From positions 186,001-250,000 of the forward strand of contig NZ_AYMG01000028.1 of NCBI RefSeq assembly GCF_000633455.1: a stretch of DNA of 64,000 nucleotides, given 5' to 3'. The translations under genes and the position numbers were made by a program. The DNA is from Pedobacter jeongneungensis. GTDB taxonomy: Bacteria > Bacteroidota > Bacteroidia > Sphingobacteriales > Sphingobacteriaceae. Below, in pieces: positions 35,654 through 45,167 of the stretch. Every line of letters begins with the position of its first letter. The first letter of the stretch is position 1. Below the pieces are notes generated by a model. The model was not told where the DNA came from and did not search any database. It saw only the letters and a program-made list of their open reading frames with translations.

Positions 35654-37077
35654 TATTTGGTTTCGGGCGTAAAAGAAAAAGTCAGGGCTATTTTCTCATC
35701 GGTTTTAGGAAGATTAAAGTGGACTTTACCATCTTTCAATGTCCATTTTACTTTTTGGTTAGTGGTTAAAATGGTAATTGGCGTTCCTTTTTTAGGAATA
35801 CTCCCCTGCCATGAAATTTCGTTAACCACAGCCTTATCAATAAAGCTGATTCCATAAACTGTTTTTCCGTCTTTACTCTGGGTAAACCAGTTTTGCCCGT
35901 CGTGATAGTTTTTGGTTATCCGTGTTCCATAAATGGCTGTACCATTTTTTGAAGTCCACTGCCCAATTTCTTCTAATTTTTTAACCACATCGTCAGGAAG
36001 CGTTCCATCTGCTTTCGGACCAACGCCCAATAACAAACTTCCGCCTTTGGCAACAATTTCTACCAGTTTATGCACTACTTCACCCGCAGACTTATATTGA
36101 TCGTTAGGGACAAATCCCCATGCACCTCCTAAAGTCATACAGCTCTCCCAAGGATAATCCAATTGTTTTTCAGGGATTTTCTGTTCAGGGGTTTGGTAAT
36201 TTTCGAACTGACCATGTACCGTTCTGTCTACCATAATTAAACCAGGCTGTGCTTTTCTGGCCATGTCTGCAATTTTCGGCATATCTATATCCTGGCTCCA
36301 TTCGGGTATTGGCGCACCCCATGAAAGCACTTCCTGGTTTACACTGGCCCGCGGGCGAACCCAGCCACCATCTAACCATAAAATATCGATGCTGCCATAA
36401 TTATTCATCAATTCGCCGATCTGGTTTTGGGTATAGCTTTTAAACATATTCCAGCGCCAGGGATTCTTTCGGATGTCGTAATTGTTGTTTCTGTTAGCGG
36501 TAGCATATTTGTCCCACCAATAATACTGAGAGTGCCAATCGGGTTTAGAAAAATAGGCACCGATCATAAAGTTTTCTTTGCGGAATGCATCGAACACATA
36601 TTTAGCCACATCCTTTTTCGCATTAGTTGAAAAAGGACCTTTTGCAATGCTAAAATTAGACTGTTTGGTATCGAACATCGCAAAACCATCGTGGTGTTTG
36701 GTGGTAAATACCAGGTACTTCATGCCGGCATCTTTACCTGCTTTGGCCCATTGTTCAGGATTGAACTTTGTAGGGTTAAATTTTTCGCTCTGGCCCCAGT
36801 ACCATTTTTTATAATCTTCGTATTTAATGGTGCTATCCCTTTCGATCCAATCTTCAGAACAGATAGACCAAGATTCGATAATCCCGGGAACGGCATAGAG
36901 TCCCCAGTGGATAATCATTCCAAATTTTTTATCCTGCCAGGTCTCTAGTTTTTGTTTAACCGCAGCATCTTTAGGCCATTCGTAAATTTCTGATTGGGGC
37001 ATGATGTCGTTCTGTTGGGCAGAAGAACGATATACAAAGAGCATTAAACAGAAAAGAAAGTAAATTTTTATTTTCAT
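35653..37077 (-). CDS. Alpha-L-fucosidase, GH29
   Basis: The 474-residue secreted enzyme has a signal peptide at residues 1-20 (SSA|Q). The GH29 signature is GMIIHWGLYAVPG at 53-65, TKHHDGFAMFD at 126-136, and the likely nucleophile Asp236 in ILWLDGGW. It differs clearly from the other GH29 in the window (28318-30159) and lacks its C-terminal duplication. It lies between susD and the GH3 gene, after a terminator-like hairpin, and its stop overlaps the GH3 start. Role: removing fucose from the glycan imported by this SusCD pair. Confidence 0.9.
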   Translation of the reverse strand: MKIKIYFLFCLMLFVYRSSAQQNDIMPQSEIYEWPKDAAVKQKLETWQDKKFGMIIHWGLYAVPGIIESWSICSEDWIERDSTIKYEDYKKWYWGQSEKFNPTKFNPEQWAKAGKDAGMKYLVFTTKHHDGFAMFDTKQSNFSIAKGPFSTNAKKDVAKYVFDAFRKENFMIGAYFSKPDWHSQYYWWDKYATANRNNNYDIRKNPWRWNMFKSYTQNQIGELMNNYGSIDILWLDGGWVRPRASVNQEVLSWGAPIPEWSQDIDMPKIADMARKAQPGLIMVDRTVHGQFENYQTPEQKIPEKQLDYPWESCMTLGGAWGFVPNDQYKSAGEVVHKLVEIVAKGGSLLLGVGPKADGTLPDDVVKKLEEIGQWTSKNGTAIYGTRITKNYHDGQNWFTQSKDGKTVYGISFIDKAVVNEISWQGSIPKKGTPITILTTNQKVKWTLKDGKVHFNLPKTDEKIALTFSFTPETK

Positions 37078-37087
37078 TATCAGGGTA

Positions 37088-37115
37088 TAAAAATCCCGAC
37101 CACTACTGGCCGGGA
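37088..37115 (-). terminator. Terminator-like hairpin between susD and GH29 in the first locus
   Basis: On the minus strand TCCCGGCCA, loop GTAG, TGGTCGGGA is followed by TTTTTATA. It lies in the 60-bp gap between susD and the fucosidase and could attenuate transcription of the enzymes relative to susCD. Confidence 0.8.
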
Positions 37116-37137
37116 CATGAATTAATTTGATTTACGA

Positions 37138-38772
37138 TTATGGCATCCAATATACCTTTTTGGCAATTTGAACATTAGCGTCTACATTACCGCCAATGGC
37201 ATTCAAATTTGAAAGGTTGTTGGTTTTCTCATCGTCGGGATAAGGCAGCCTGTTATAGGTAACAGGGGTGTAAGTGGCATCCTTAGGTGTCACCCCAGTA
37301 CGGCGGACTGTACACCAGGTTTCCACTGCATTAAACATACTTGCCAACCACGACTGCGTAATTATTTTCCGATAATTTCCGGCTACATCACCAGCTGTAA
37401 ATTTAACCGCAGGGTTACTGGTAAAAACATCAATTTGTGCCTGGGTAATTGGGCCAGGTTTAGCTGCAGTTGGCCATATAGCAGTTGTATTACTATTAAC
37501 TGTAGTATACCAAAAATTAACAGAGGCTTTCATCCCTGCATTATATTCTGTTTCGGCCAAAGCCTGATCGGCACCAACACCTATACCTTGGTTATAAATT
37601 TCGGCCTTTAAGAAATGTACGTCTGCTTCCGAAATAATTACATAAGGGAAACTCTGAAAATCACGTACGAGATAGTAATTAAATACAGCAAATTTATTAC
37701 CAGGATCGGTGCCTGGAGCTTTTGGACTATTAGTAGATTCATTCGGATAAGGTGTACCACCATCTTGTACAGATCCATTTTGTGGTTGAGGCACCCATTT
37801 ACCTGCATTATTTGGCATAAACCAGACTTTGTAACGCGGATCAAAAAATCCGGATCCATCATCAGCGTTGGTAGACGACATTTTAGCAAACACATTTGAA
37901 CTCATCCTGATGTTCGAAACAGAGAGCTCCCGGAATGCATACCAATAGCGATCGCCATAATCTGGAGAATTTGGTATGGATACTAAAGGAAAACTTCCAA
38001 AATTACTTTTGTATAAGGCCGTAAGATCTTGATCATTAGGTAACGGGTAAGTAGAAGGATTTTCCAGAATTTCTGCAATGATGCCCTTCGCCTTGGTTTG
38101 CAGATTGGTTTTACTTAAACGAACAGCATAACGCAGTCTCAAGGCGTTTCCAAACTTTTTCCAGGCAACAAAATCGTTGGCTAAAAAAGATTCATAGGTA
38201 CCTATTGAGCTTTGGTTTGGGCCACCAACACCTTCAACAGCAGCTTTCAGATCATCTAATAAACTGTTATAAACACTTTCTTCTTTATCATACTTCGGTT
38301 GGTAGTTTGCCGAGCCTTCGGTAGCAATAGCGGCCTGGCTGTAAGGTATATCGCCATAGCGATCTAACATCGATAAAGTTTTTTGGCTCATCAGAATAGT
38401 TGCCATATACTTTACATCATTATAAATGCCTGGATTTGGGGAGGCATTAACAAGCTTTATCAGTTGTTTATAATCTGCCAGATCCTGATAATAATTACGC
38501 CAAAAAGTAGTAATGTAATTAATGTAAGGTAAGTTTTTATTCTGAACGCCCTGCTGATTGGTAATTGGCATAAACAAACCGGCATAGATCGTATAATCTT
38601 CTTCTGTTGCACGTTTAGCCAGGTTATTAAAAAAGCCCGCAGGTGTTGCCGTAGAAACAGTTGCATCTTTGTATGGCTTATTTAGTTCTTCGAAACCTTT
38701 TTTACACGATACTCCACCAATGATTAGCGAGAGGCCAATTATAGTATGGATTACTTTATGTTGAATTTTCAT
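37138..38772 (-). CDS. SusD/RagB-family outer-membrane lipoprotein, first locus
   Basis: The 544-residue protein has a lipobox with Cys23 (IGGVSC) and the helical SusD-like fold (KGFEELNKPY near the start, conserved SEADVHFLKAEIYNQG in the middle). SusD proteins cap the SusC channel and bind glycan at the cell surface. It follows susC by 20 bp. The tail LPYPDDEKTNNLSNL is typical of the family. Confidence 0.92.
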   Translation of the reverse strand: MKIQHKVIHTIIGLSLIIGGVSCKKGFEELNKPYKDATVSTATPAGFFNNLAKRATEEDYTIYAGLFMPITNQQGVQNKNLPYINYITTFWRNYYQDLADYKQLIKLVNASPNPGIYNDVKYMATILMSQKTLSMLDRYGDIPYSQAAIATEGSANYQPKYDKEESVYNSLLDDLKAAVEGVGGPNQSSIGTYESFLANDFVAWKKFGNALRLRYAVRLSKTNLQTKAKGIIAEILENPSTYPLPNDQDLTALYKSNFGSFPLVSIPNSPDYGDRYWYAFRELSVSNIRMSSNVFAKMSSTNADDGSGFFDPRYKVWFMPNNAGKWVPQPQNGSVQDGGTPYPNESTNSPKAPGTDPGNKFAVFNYYLVRDFQSFPYVIISEADVHFLKAEIYNQGIGVGADQALAETEYNAGMKASVNFWYTTVNSNTTAIWPTAAKPGPITQAQIDVFTSNPAVKFTAGDVAGNYRKIITQSWLASMFNAVETWCTVRRTGVTPKDATYTPVTYNRLPYPDDEKTNNLSNLNAIGGNVDANVQIAKKVYWMP

Positions 38773-38792
38773 GTGATTAATGCTTTAAGTGA

Positions 38793-41700
38793 TTAAAATG
38801 AAGACCGTATAGTAAAACCAAATGATCTTGTTTTTGGCAGAGATCCATATTCTATACCTTGCATATTACCGATACCGTTTACGCCTTCTGGATTTAAGCC
38901 TTTAGGTATAGTAGTAAAGATGTAAAAAAGGTCTCTTCCAACCAGTGAAAGCGACAGGTTTTGAATAAATTTTGTTTTTTGAAGCAATGTAGCCGGAACC
39001 TGATAGGTTAAAGCTACCTCCCTAAGTTTCATCCAGGAGTTTTTAAATACTGATGCAGAGCGTGGAGCACCAAGGTGGTTCCAGGCAGAAAAAGTACCCT
39101 GATAGTACCATTGGTAATTTACCACATCGTTGTTTGGAGTAGCACTTGTAATATTGCCCTGAGCATCGCGGGTAACAAAAACACCTCCAAAATTAACCCC
39201 GCTGTTTGAGGTCGTCCCATCAGGATAAACCAGAGGTAAACCTCCACCGTCACGTTCTTTTAAGGTTTCTACTAAGTTTCCACTGCCCATACCTGCTGCA
39301 TAAGAGCCGAAAAAGGTATCACCACCAATTTTTGCATCAGCCAATACATACAATGAGAATGCTTTGTACTTAAACGTATTAGTAATACCACCTGTTAACA
39401 TGGGTTGAGAATTACCGATTGGCACCTCATCGGCCGTTTTTACCCACTGCGTACCTGCATAATAAGTTTTGCCATTAACGGTATACTGTAATGGCTGCCC
39501 ATCTGTTCCTTCAGCACGCATAACTATTTTTTGGCCATTGTAATAGGTAAAATCTCTTCCGTATAAGGTACCATAGTTTTCGCCCACTTTAACACGTTGT
39601 GAAATACCATTGCCGCCAAAAAAAGTACCCAAGGTTAGGGTTTCAATTCCATCCTGTAAAGCCAAAACCTTAGTTCTGGCATGTGCTCCGCTTATAGATA
39701 CATCCCAGCTAAAATCTCTCGTTTTTATTGGAGAACCACTGATAATGAACTCAAAACCGGTATTACCCAACGATCCTGTATTAATTTTAACATTGTTAAA
39801 GCCCGATGATAAGGCCAATGGATTATCCAGGATCTGGTTAAAGCTTTTCATGGTGTAACCTGTTAAATCTATATTTAACCTGTTTTTAAATAAACCTAAA
39901 TTAATACCAGCTTCGAACGATCTGCTTTTTTGCGGTTTTACACCTTCGAATTTTAATGTACCTGGTAAGCTTTGTGCCTGCTGACCATTGTTTGTGGTTA
40001 CATCCAAAAGATTAAAAATAGAGTATGGGTCGGTATCTGATCCTGTTTCCGCATAAGAAAGCTTCAACTTTCCGAAACTTAACCATGGTAAACTATTCTG
40101 TAAACCCTTAATCCCATCGGTAAATACATAACTTAAATTAGTGGCTGGGTAAAAATAAGAATTAGAGCCATTTGCCAATGTACTCGACCAGTCGTTACGC
40201 GCTGTAGCTTCTAAAAAGAGATAATTTTTGTAAGAAAGGTTTAAAAAACTATAAGCAGAATTTATCTTTTTGGTGTACTTTGTTTCCTCAGGCTGCGGAA
40301 CAGGGTTTGAACCATTATTTAAAGCAAAAACAAATGGTTTTACTAAACTGCCATCTGTCCGGTTACTCGAAACATAATCATTGCGGTAATAACTTTCTAC
40401 TCCAGCGGTTAAACTTGCATTAATCTCTTTGCCGAAAAGATTGTCTTTATGTAAACGGGCGAAAGCCTGTAGGTTGGTTGACAAGTTTTTGGCTTGTGCC
40501 AATTTATAAGCACCGTTTGCCTGACCTAATACATCGGTAGGATAATTTTTCACAGTGGTTACATCATTCGAATTGTCTACCCCACCTTGTGCGGTTACAT
40601 TTAAGAAGTCAGTTAAATCGGCCATTACCTTCATCCCCCCGGTAAGCCCGTTGCGGTTAAAAAGCGTATTATTGTTATTGATATTCCAATACTGGTTAGC
40701 TAAATAACTTCCGCTGTAAGGATAAGCAGGCGAACCTGCAGGGAAATTACTTGGGGTAAGTACATCCTTCCGTGAATTATTAGGACCATAAGTATTGTCG
40801 AAATCTACGTAAGGGTTATAATCTCTTGGCATGGAATAAATTACCCCACCCAAGTAACCCGAACCAACAGTAGGGGCATTTAAACGGGTAAAGTTTACAT
40901 AACTTGCCGTAACTTCTGCACTTACTTTTTTAGAAACCTTAAGTGTAGAACCTAAGTTAAAAACGTTCGACTGGATATTACTATTTAAAATATTGGCTTT
41001 GGTGTCATTTCGTGTATAAGAAATACGTCCGGTAGCATTATCATTACCGCCAGAAATGGCTACGTTATGACTTACTACAGAACCATCAGGAAAAAATGCT
41101 TTCCAGTTATCTGGCTGCGCAGAATATGGTCGTAAAACCCCATCATAGTTTAATATGGGTAGATTATCGAATCTCGGGCCCCAGGATTGACTACCCGGAT
41201 AACTGAAGTAGGCATCAGTTGCTTTACCGTTTGGATAAGGAACCGTACCGAAAGAGTTACTTAAATACTCTCCCGCTGCAGTGTAATTATTTCCAATTTG
41301 ATAACGCTGGCCTGCGGCATTAACGGGGAACATTTTACTGTTATCCGCCGTTAACATAGAGGCTACTCCACCTTGCCCGTATTCGTTTTGAAAATTTTGA
41401 AGTTCGTAAGGATTTGTATGTCTGTAAGAGTAATTGTAATCTATTCCAAGTCCGGGACGGTTACTCCCTTTTTTGCGTGTGATCAAAATAACACCATTAC
41501 CTCCCCTTGCACCATATAATGCAGCAGCAGCTGGCCCCTTTAATACCGTAATGCTTTCTATATCGTCCTGGTTGATGAAGTTCATTCCTGTACCCCAGTC
41601 GTTATTTGAGGAAACATCGGCCCCTGTATTAGCGGCAACAGATGAAGTATTATTACCATTCACATTGGCCGGGTCGTTATTAATCGCCACACCATCCACA

Positions 41701-42248
41701 ATAATTAAAGCCCTGTTATCACCAGTTAATGAGGTATTTCCACGGACTACAATCCTTGATGAGCCTCCTTCTACTCCACCGCCTGATTGTGAAATCTGTA
41801 AACCAGCAACCTTACCCATTAAACCCTGCGCAATAGTAGGCGCCTGACCAATGGTTAAGTCTTTTCCGGATACTTCCTGCGTAGAGTAGCCAAGTGCTCT
41901 TTTTTCCTTTTTAATTCCGAATGCCGTAGTTACCTGAACCTCATCCAAACTATTAGCAGATGATTCTAGTTTAACATTTACAGTGCTAGATGCTCCTACT
42001 GTGATTTCTTTAGAGATATAACCAACAGACCTAAAAACAAGGATATTTCCTTCTGCAGCTGAAATAGAAAATTTACCACCTGCATCGGTTTGAGTGGCTT
42101 TGGTTGTTCCTTTGATAGCGACACTTACACCTGGTAAGGGCCCTGATGCTTCCACCACCGTACCGGTAATGGTTTTTTGCGCAAAAGCAGTTATTGTTAA
42201 AAAGCTTAACAATAAAATACTTAAGCACCTTAAGTACATTCTTTTCAT
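38793..42248 (-). CDS. SusC/RagA-family TonB-linked outer-membrane protein, first locus
   Basis: The 1151-residue transporter has a signal peptide (FAQ), then a carboxypeptidase-regulatory-like domain (ITGTVVEASGPLPGVSVAIK) at about 25-110. A plug domain with GLMGKVAGLQISQ and VLKGPAAAALYGARGGNG follows, and then a 22-strand barrel. It imports oligosaccharides with SusD using TonB energy. ROK regulator, susC, susD, GH29 and GH3 form one run on the minus strand. Confidence 0.94.
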   Translation of the reverse strand: MKRMYLRCLSILLLSFLTITAFAQKTITGTVVEASGPLPGVSVAIKGTTKATQTDAGGKFSISAAEGNILVFRSVGYISKEITVGASSTVNVKLESSANSLDEVQVTTAFGIKKEKRALGYSTQEVSGKDLTIGQAPTIAQGLMGKVAGLQISQSGGGVEGGSSRIVVRGNTSLTGDNRALIIVDGVAINNDPANVNGNNTSSVAANTGADVSSNNDWGTGMNFINQDDIESITVLKGPAAAALYGARGGNGVILITRKKGSNRPGLGIDYNYSYRHTNPYELQNFQNEYGQGGVASMLTADNSKMFPVNAAGQRYQIGNNYTAAGEYLSNSFGTVPYPNGKATDAYFSYPGSQSWGPRFDNLPILNYDGVLRPYSAQPDNWKAFFPDGSVVSHNVAISGGNDNATGRISYTRNDTKANILNSNIQSNVFNLGSTLKVSKKVSAEVTASYVNFTRLNAPTVGSGYLGGVIYSMPRDYNPYVDFDNTYGPNNSRKDVLTPSNFPAGSPAYPYSGSYLANQYWNINNNNTLFNRNGLTGGMKVMADLTDFLNVTAQGGVDNSNDVTTVKNYPTDVLGQANGAYKLAQAKNLSTNLQAFARLHKDNLFGKEINASLTAGVESYYRNDYVSSNRTDGSLVKPFVFALNNGSNPVPQPEETKYTKKINSAYSFLNLSYKNYLFLEATARNDWSSTLANGSNSYFYPATNLSYVFTDGIKGLQNSLPWLSFGKLKLSYAETGSDTDPYSIFNLLDVTTNNGQQAQSLPGTLKFEGVKPQKSRSFEAGINLGLFKNRLNIDLTGYTMKSFNQILDNPLALSSGFNNVKINTGSLGNTGFEFIISGSPIKTRDFSWDVSISGAHARTKVLALQDGIETLTLGTFFGGNGISQRVKVGENYGTLYGRDFTYYNGQKIVMRAEGTDGQPLQYTVNGKTYYAGTQWVKTADEVPIGNSQPMLTGGITNTFKYKAFSLYVLADAKIGGDTFFGSYAAGMGSGNLVETLKERDGGGLPLVYPDGTTSNSGVNFGGVFVTRDAQGNITSATPNNDVVNYQWYYQGTFSAWNHLGAPRSASVFKNSWMKLREVALTYQVPATLLQKTKFIQNLSLSLVGRDLFYIFTTIPKGLNPEGVNGIGNMQGIEYGSLPKTRSFGFTIRSSF

Positions 42249-42369
42249 AAATTGGTTTAGTTTAGGATTAGTTAAAAGTGGTTCATAACTTGATTTAGTG
42301 GGTTTGCTTTATTTTGCCATGTATTATCAGTTTAATTAAAAAATATATCCTATTATTTTTAAGGTTTAG

Positions 42370-43560
42370 CTATTCAAACAGGCTACTTTCTACCGTTAAA
42401 CTGGCAGCAGCAAGTAATTCGGCCTCATCGGTTAGTTTAGAAAGTTTAATTTCGGTTTGCTCCGCAATCCGCGGTATGCAAAATTCGTTAATGGCCTGCT
42501 GTATTGGCGGCAACAACATTTTACCTGCTTTTGCACCTCTTCCACTCAGCACAATAGATTCAGGATTTAATAAATGGATTAACGTTGATATTCCTTTTCC
42601 CAACTGGAAAATGGCTTTTGCCAGTATCGATATAGCTACCGGATCCTGTTTGCTTACTGCAGTTAAAAAGTGTTCGGCAGGATGTTTGCTTTTATCCGTA
42701 AATAATTTTGTCATGCTCGATTCGGCACCACCGGCAATTGCCTCCTGAGCCTTTCTGGCCATCACGAGTAATGAAGTATCTACCTCTAAACACCCTCTTC
42801 TACCGCAGGAACAAAGGTTGTCGCTATCAGATAGTGGGATATGACTAAATTCGCCAGCACTACCACTACTACCCCGGTATAATTTTCCATTAATAATCAT
42901 TCCCAACCCGGTTCCCCAACCAATATTAACCACCATTACATCTTTCAAATCAATGGCTACACCAAAATTCAGTTCGGCAAGTGCAATTAAACTAGAGTCG
43001 TTATCAATATGCACCTGCAGGTTGATATGCTGCGAAAGGTAGCGTTGTAGCGTTGTATCTTCTTTTACCTTTAAAAAAGAATGGTTAATCCCTTCATCTG
43101 CATTCACAAAGCCTGGCATACCGATGCCAACACCTAAAATATCTTCTCTTTTGATTTTAGATTGATCTATACATTTATTGATAAAATTAACCAAATCAGT
43201 AATACTGATATTTTTAGAAGACATTTCGAATTCCAGCGATTGAACAGGAATAACCATTTTACGGGTAAGATCATAAATTGTTAATCTCGAGGTAAGCTGA
43301 TCCATTGCTATGGCCACAATATATTTCTTCAGGTTTGGATTTATTAAAAACATGGCGGCCCTTCTTCCGCCGGTAGATGGAGCCAGGCCCTGTTCCAAAA
43401 CATAGCCTTCAGTTATTAAATTATTTACAGTGGAGGTAACCAATGGTAAACTTTTTTTTGTTAGCTTACTTAAATCAGTGAGTGATAATGCTTTCTTATA
43501 ATATAAATGTTTGATGATATCGGCGCGCAGCCTTTGTCCCTTCTCAATTATTACTGACAT
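42370..43560 (-). CDS. ROK-family transcriptional regulator
   Basis: The 396-residue protein has an N-terminal winged helix-turn-helix (ALSLTDLSKLTKKSLPLVTS, about residues 24-45) and a ROK domain from about 75. GVGIGMPGF and the zinc motif CSCGRRGCLE are intact. It resembles NagC/XylR repressors, which sense sugars or sugar phosphates. Placed directly upstream of susC, it probably controls the first SusCD locus in response to a released monosaccharide. This is unlike the usual hybrid two-component or ECF-sigma control of such loci. Confidence 0.87.
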   Translation of the reverse strand: MSVIIEKGQRLRADIIKHLYYKKALSLTDLSKLTKKSLPLVTSTVNNLITEGYVLEQGLAPSTGGRRAAMFLINPNLKKYIVAIAMDQLTSRLTIYDLTRKMVIPVQSLEFEMSSKNISITDLVNFINKCIDQSKIKREDILGVGIGMPGFVNADEGINHSFLKVKEDTTLQRYLSQHINLQVHIDNDSSLIALAELNFGVAIDLKDVMVVNIGWGTGLGMIINGKLYRGSSGSAGEFSHIPLSDSDNLCSCGRRGCLEVDTSLLVMARKAQEAIAGGAESSMTKLFTDKSKHPAEHFLTAVSKQDPVAISILAKAIFQLGKGISTLIHLLNPESIVLSGRGAKAGKMLLPPIQQAINEFCIPRIAEQTEIKLSKLTDEAELLAAASLTVESSLFE

Positions 43561-43577
43561 GTTTGGATGATTTTAAA

Positions 43578-43585
43578 CAAACTTA
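43578..43585 (-). promoter_or_regulatory. Putative -7 element of the ROK gene
   Basis: TAAGTTTG on the minus strand fits TAnnTTTG, 18 nt before the start codon. There is no good TTTG at 19-21 nt upstream. Confidence 0.4.
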
Positions 43586-43690
43586 ATAATTTATTTTGTA
43601 AGCATCCATATACTTTATAATAATTTAAATAAGTAATTTAACTTCCTGAATATGGCATCGAAAAACAAATTATTTGGGTTTAATAAGATT

Positions 43691-43720
43691 ATAGGTTTTG
43701 CCCAATTGAACAAAACCTAT
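43691..43720 (-). terminator. Hairpin after the PNGase F-like gene
   Basis: ATAGGTTTTG and CAAAACCTAT form a 10-bp stem with a 10-nt loop just after the stop. The T run is short, so termination strength is uncertain. Confidence 0.6.
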
Positions 43721-43735
43721 ATGATTTACAACACT

Positions 43736-44899
43736 TTAACGACCTTGCAAATAAACAGAATGCCGTATATAACCCTGTTTATCTTTAAAAACAGCAGTTG
43801 GAACATCGATTTTAAAAGTATGATTACCAGCTGTTAAATTACCAAGACTAATTTCCCGTATCGGAATTATATCCCCAGGGCACCAGTTGCTCCATGAAGA
43901 CCATGATGAAGCAGTTTTGGGTGTAAGGCCATAAATACTATTACCCTGAGTATTGTACTGGCGATAAGGTTCACATGATTTTCCTCCTGGTTTATATGTC
44001 AGCTTAAGAACATTATCAAAATAGATATTATGGTCTCTACGGATATATTCTTCTCCTCCAGGGTTGGCACCGTGTGCAGAAGTAATAAGGTAAAGCCTGG
44101 CGTCGGTAATTGCTGAGGGCAGATTAATGGTATATGTTTTTTTACTACTTCCTATCTGATCTGTATTGTTTGCTGTAAAGTTATCCAAATCTTTTTCAGT
44201 TGCTATCTGGATCATCTGTACGACTGTTGTAGGATCAGCTCCACCAGATTTATTGATGAACTCAACTGTACCATAAAATGTCTCATTATGTCCGGCACAT
44301 CCGCTTATTTCTTTTTGGGCTGCATAAGGCACTCCAAACAAATTGAACACGACATAAATATCATAAGTAGCAAGCACATTTGCATCTCTTAATAAATTGG
44401 CAACATTATTTACGCTAAAGAGGTAGGGTGCAATATTTGGCGTTTTGTTCTTATCCATAAATGGCGTAATAAAACGGCCTACTTCGATGTGTTTGCCAAT
44501 ATTCTCGCTAAATGCCGAATTTTTGGGAATAAAACTCAGGCCAACAGACCCAATCCTATCATAATTATCGCAATATGGTGTAACGCTTACTTTGATATCT
44601 AAGCTGTTAGATAATTTAGAAAGATCTGCAACACTTAACTTTTTAACGTATTTGGAGTTCGATATACGTGTAACCTCTGCAGGCACGGGCCCAGTTACCG
44701 TTGCGGCGTAACCATCATAAAATAAAATCTGGTCAAATACCTTAAAGGTATTGGGCGCTGCCGCTGGTGTATTGGCCAGGCTTAATGCGCCATTCTTAGA
44801 AAGTGATATTTGTTCGCTCGAAAGCTGCTCACTTTCATTTCTTTTACATGAGGCAAGTAATAGTATTACTGCCGAAAAGATTAACATACTTTTTTTCAT
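43736..44899 (-). CDS. PNGase F-like lipoprotein
   Basis: The 387-residue lipoprotein (lipobox LLASC, Cys18) aligns by eye with peptide-N4-(N-acetyl-beta-glucosaminyl)asparagine amidase F. CDNYDRIG at 110-117 matches CDEWDRYA and would place Asp114 on the catalytic Asp60. VGRFITPF matches IGRFITPY. Glu284 in GGEEYIRRDHNI lines up with Glu206 of GCAEWCFRTHTI. NWCPGDIIPIREI matches GWCPGMAVPTRI. I do not find a clear match for Glu118. It probably cleaves N-glycans from glycoproteins at the cell surface. It lies 269 bp below the copper monooxygenase gene, perhaps with its own promoter. Confidence 0.8.
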   Translation of the reverse strand: MKKSMLIFSAVILLLASCKRNESEQLSSEQISLSKNGALSLANTPAAAPNTFKVFDQILFYDGYAATVTGPVPAEVTRISNSKYVKKLSVADLSKLSNSLDIKVSVTPYCDNYDRIGSVGLSFIPKNSAFSENIGKHIEVGRFITPFMDKNKTPNIAPYLFSVNNVANLLRDANVLATYDIYVVFNLFGVPYAAQKEISGCAGHNETFYGTVEFINKSGGADPTTVVQMIQIATEKDLDNFTANNTDQIGSSKKTYTINLPSAITDARLYLITSAHGANPGGEEYIRRDHNIYFDNVLKLTYKPGGKSCEPYRQYNTQGNSIYGLTPKTASSWSSWSNWCPGDIIPIREISLGNLTAGNHTFKIDVPTAVFKDKQGYIRHSVYLQGR

Positions 44900-45167
44900 A
44901 GTTGGTAAATTTAGGTTAGAAAATTAGTTCGCATATGTTTTAACAAAACCATAATAACATGATAGCCAATACATAAGCATAAACTAAAGTAACAAAAATA
45001 AATCAACTTTATAATTTTTTTAAAAAGAAATAAATTCTTAATAAAAATATATTTAAGATCAATTACTCATAATTATTTCTGAAAAGAGAAGTTAAAGCCT
45101 TTCAGGATGAAAAAGACAGGTTTGATCTAATTATCTCAAACAAATGAATTATGATTGTTTAAGCGGA
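44900..45167. other. Gap between the PNGase F-like and monooxygenase genes
   Basis: Very AT-rich. A TATTTTTG on the minus strand at 44993-45000 could be a -7 element for the PNGase F-like gene, without a matching -33. No terminator is seen, so read-through from upstream is also possible. Confidence 0.4.
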
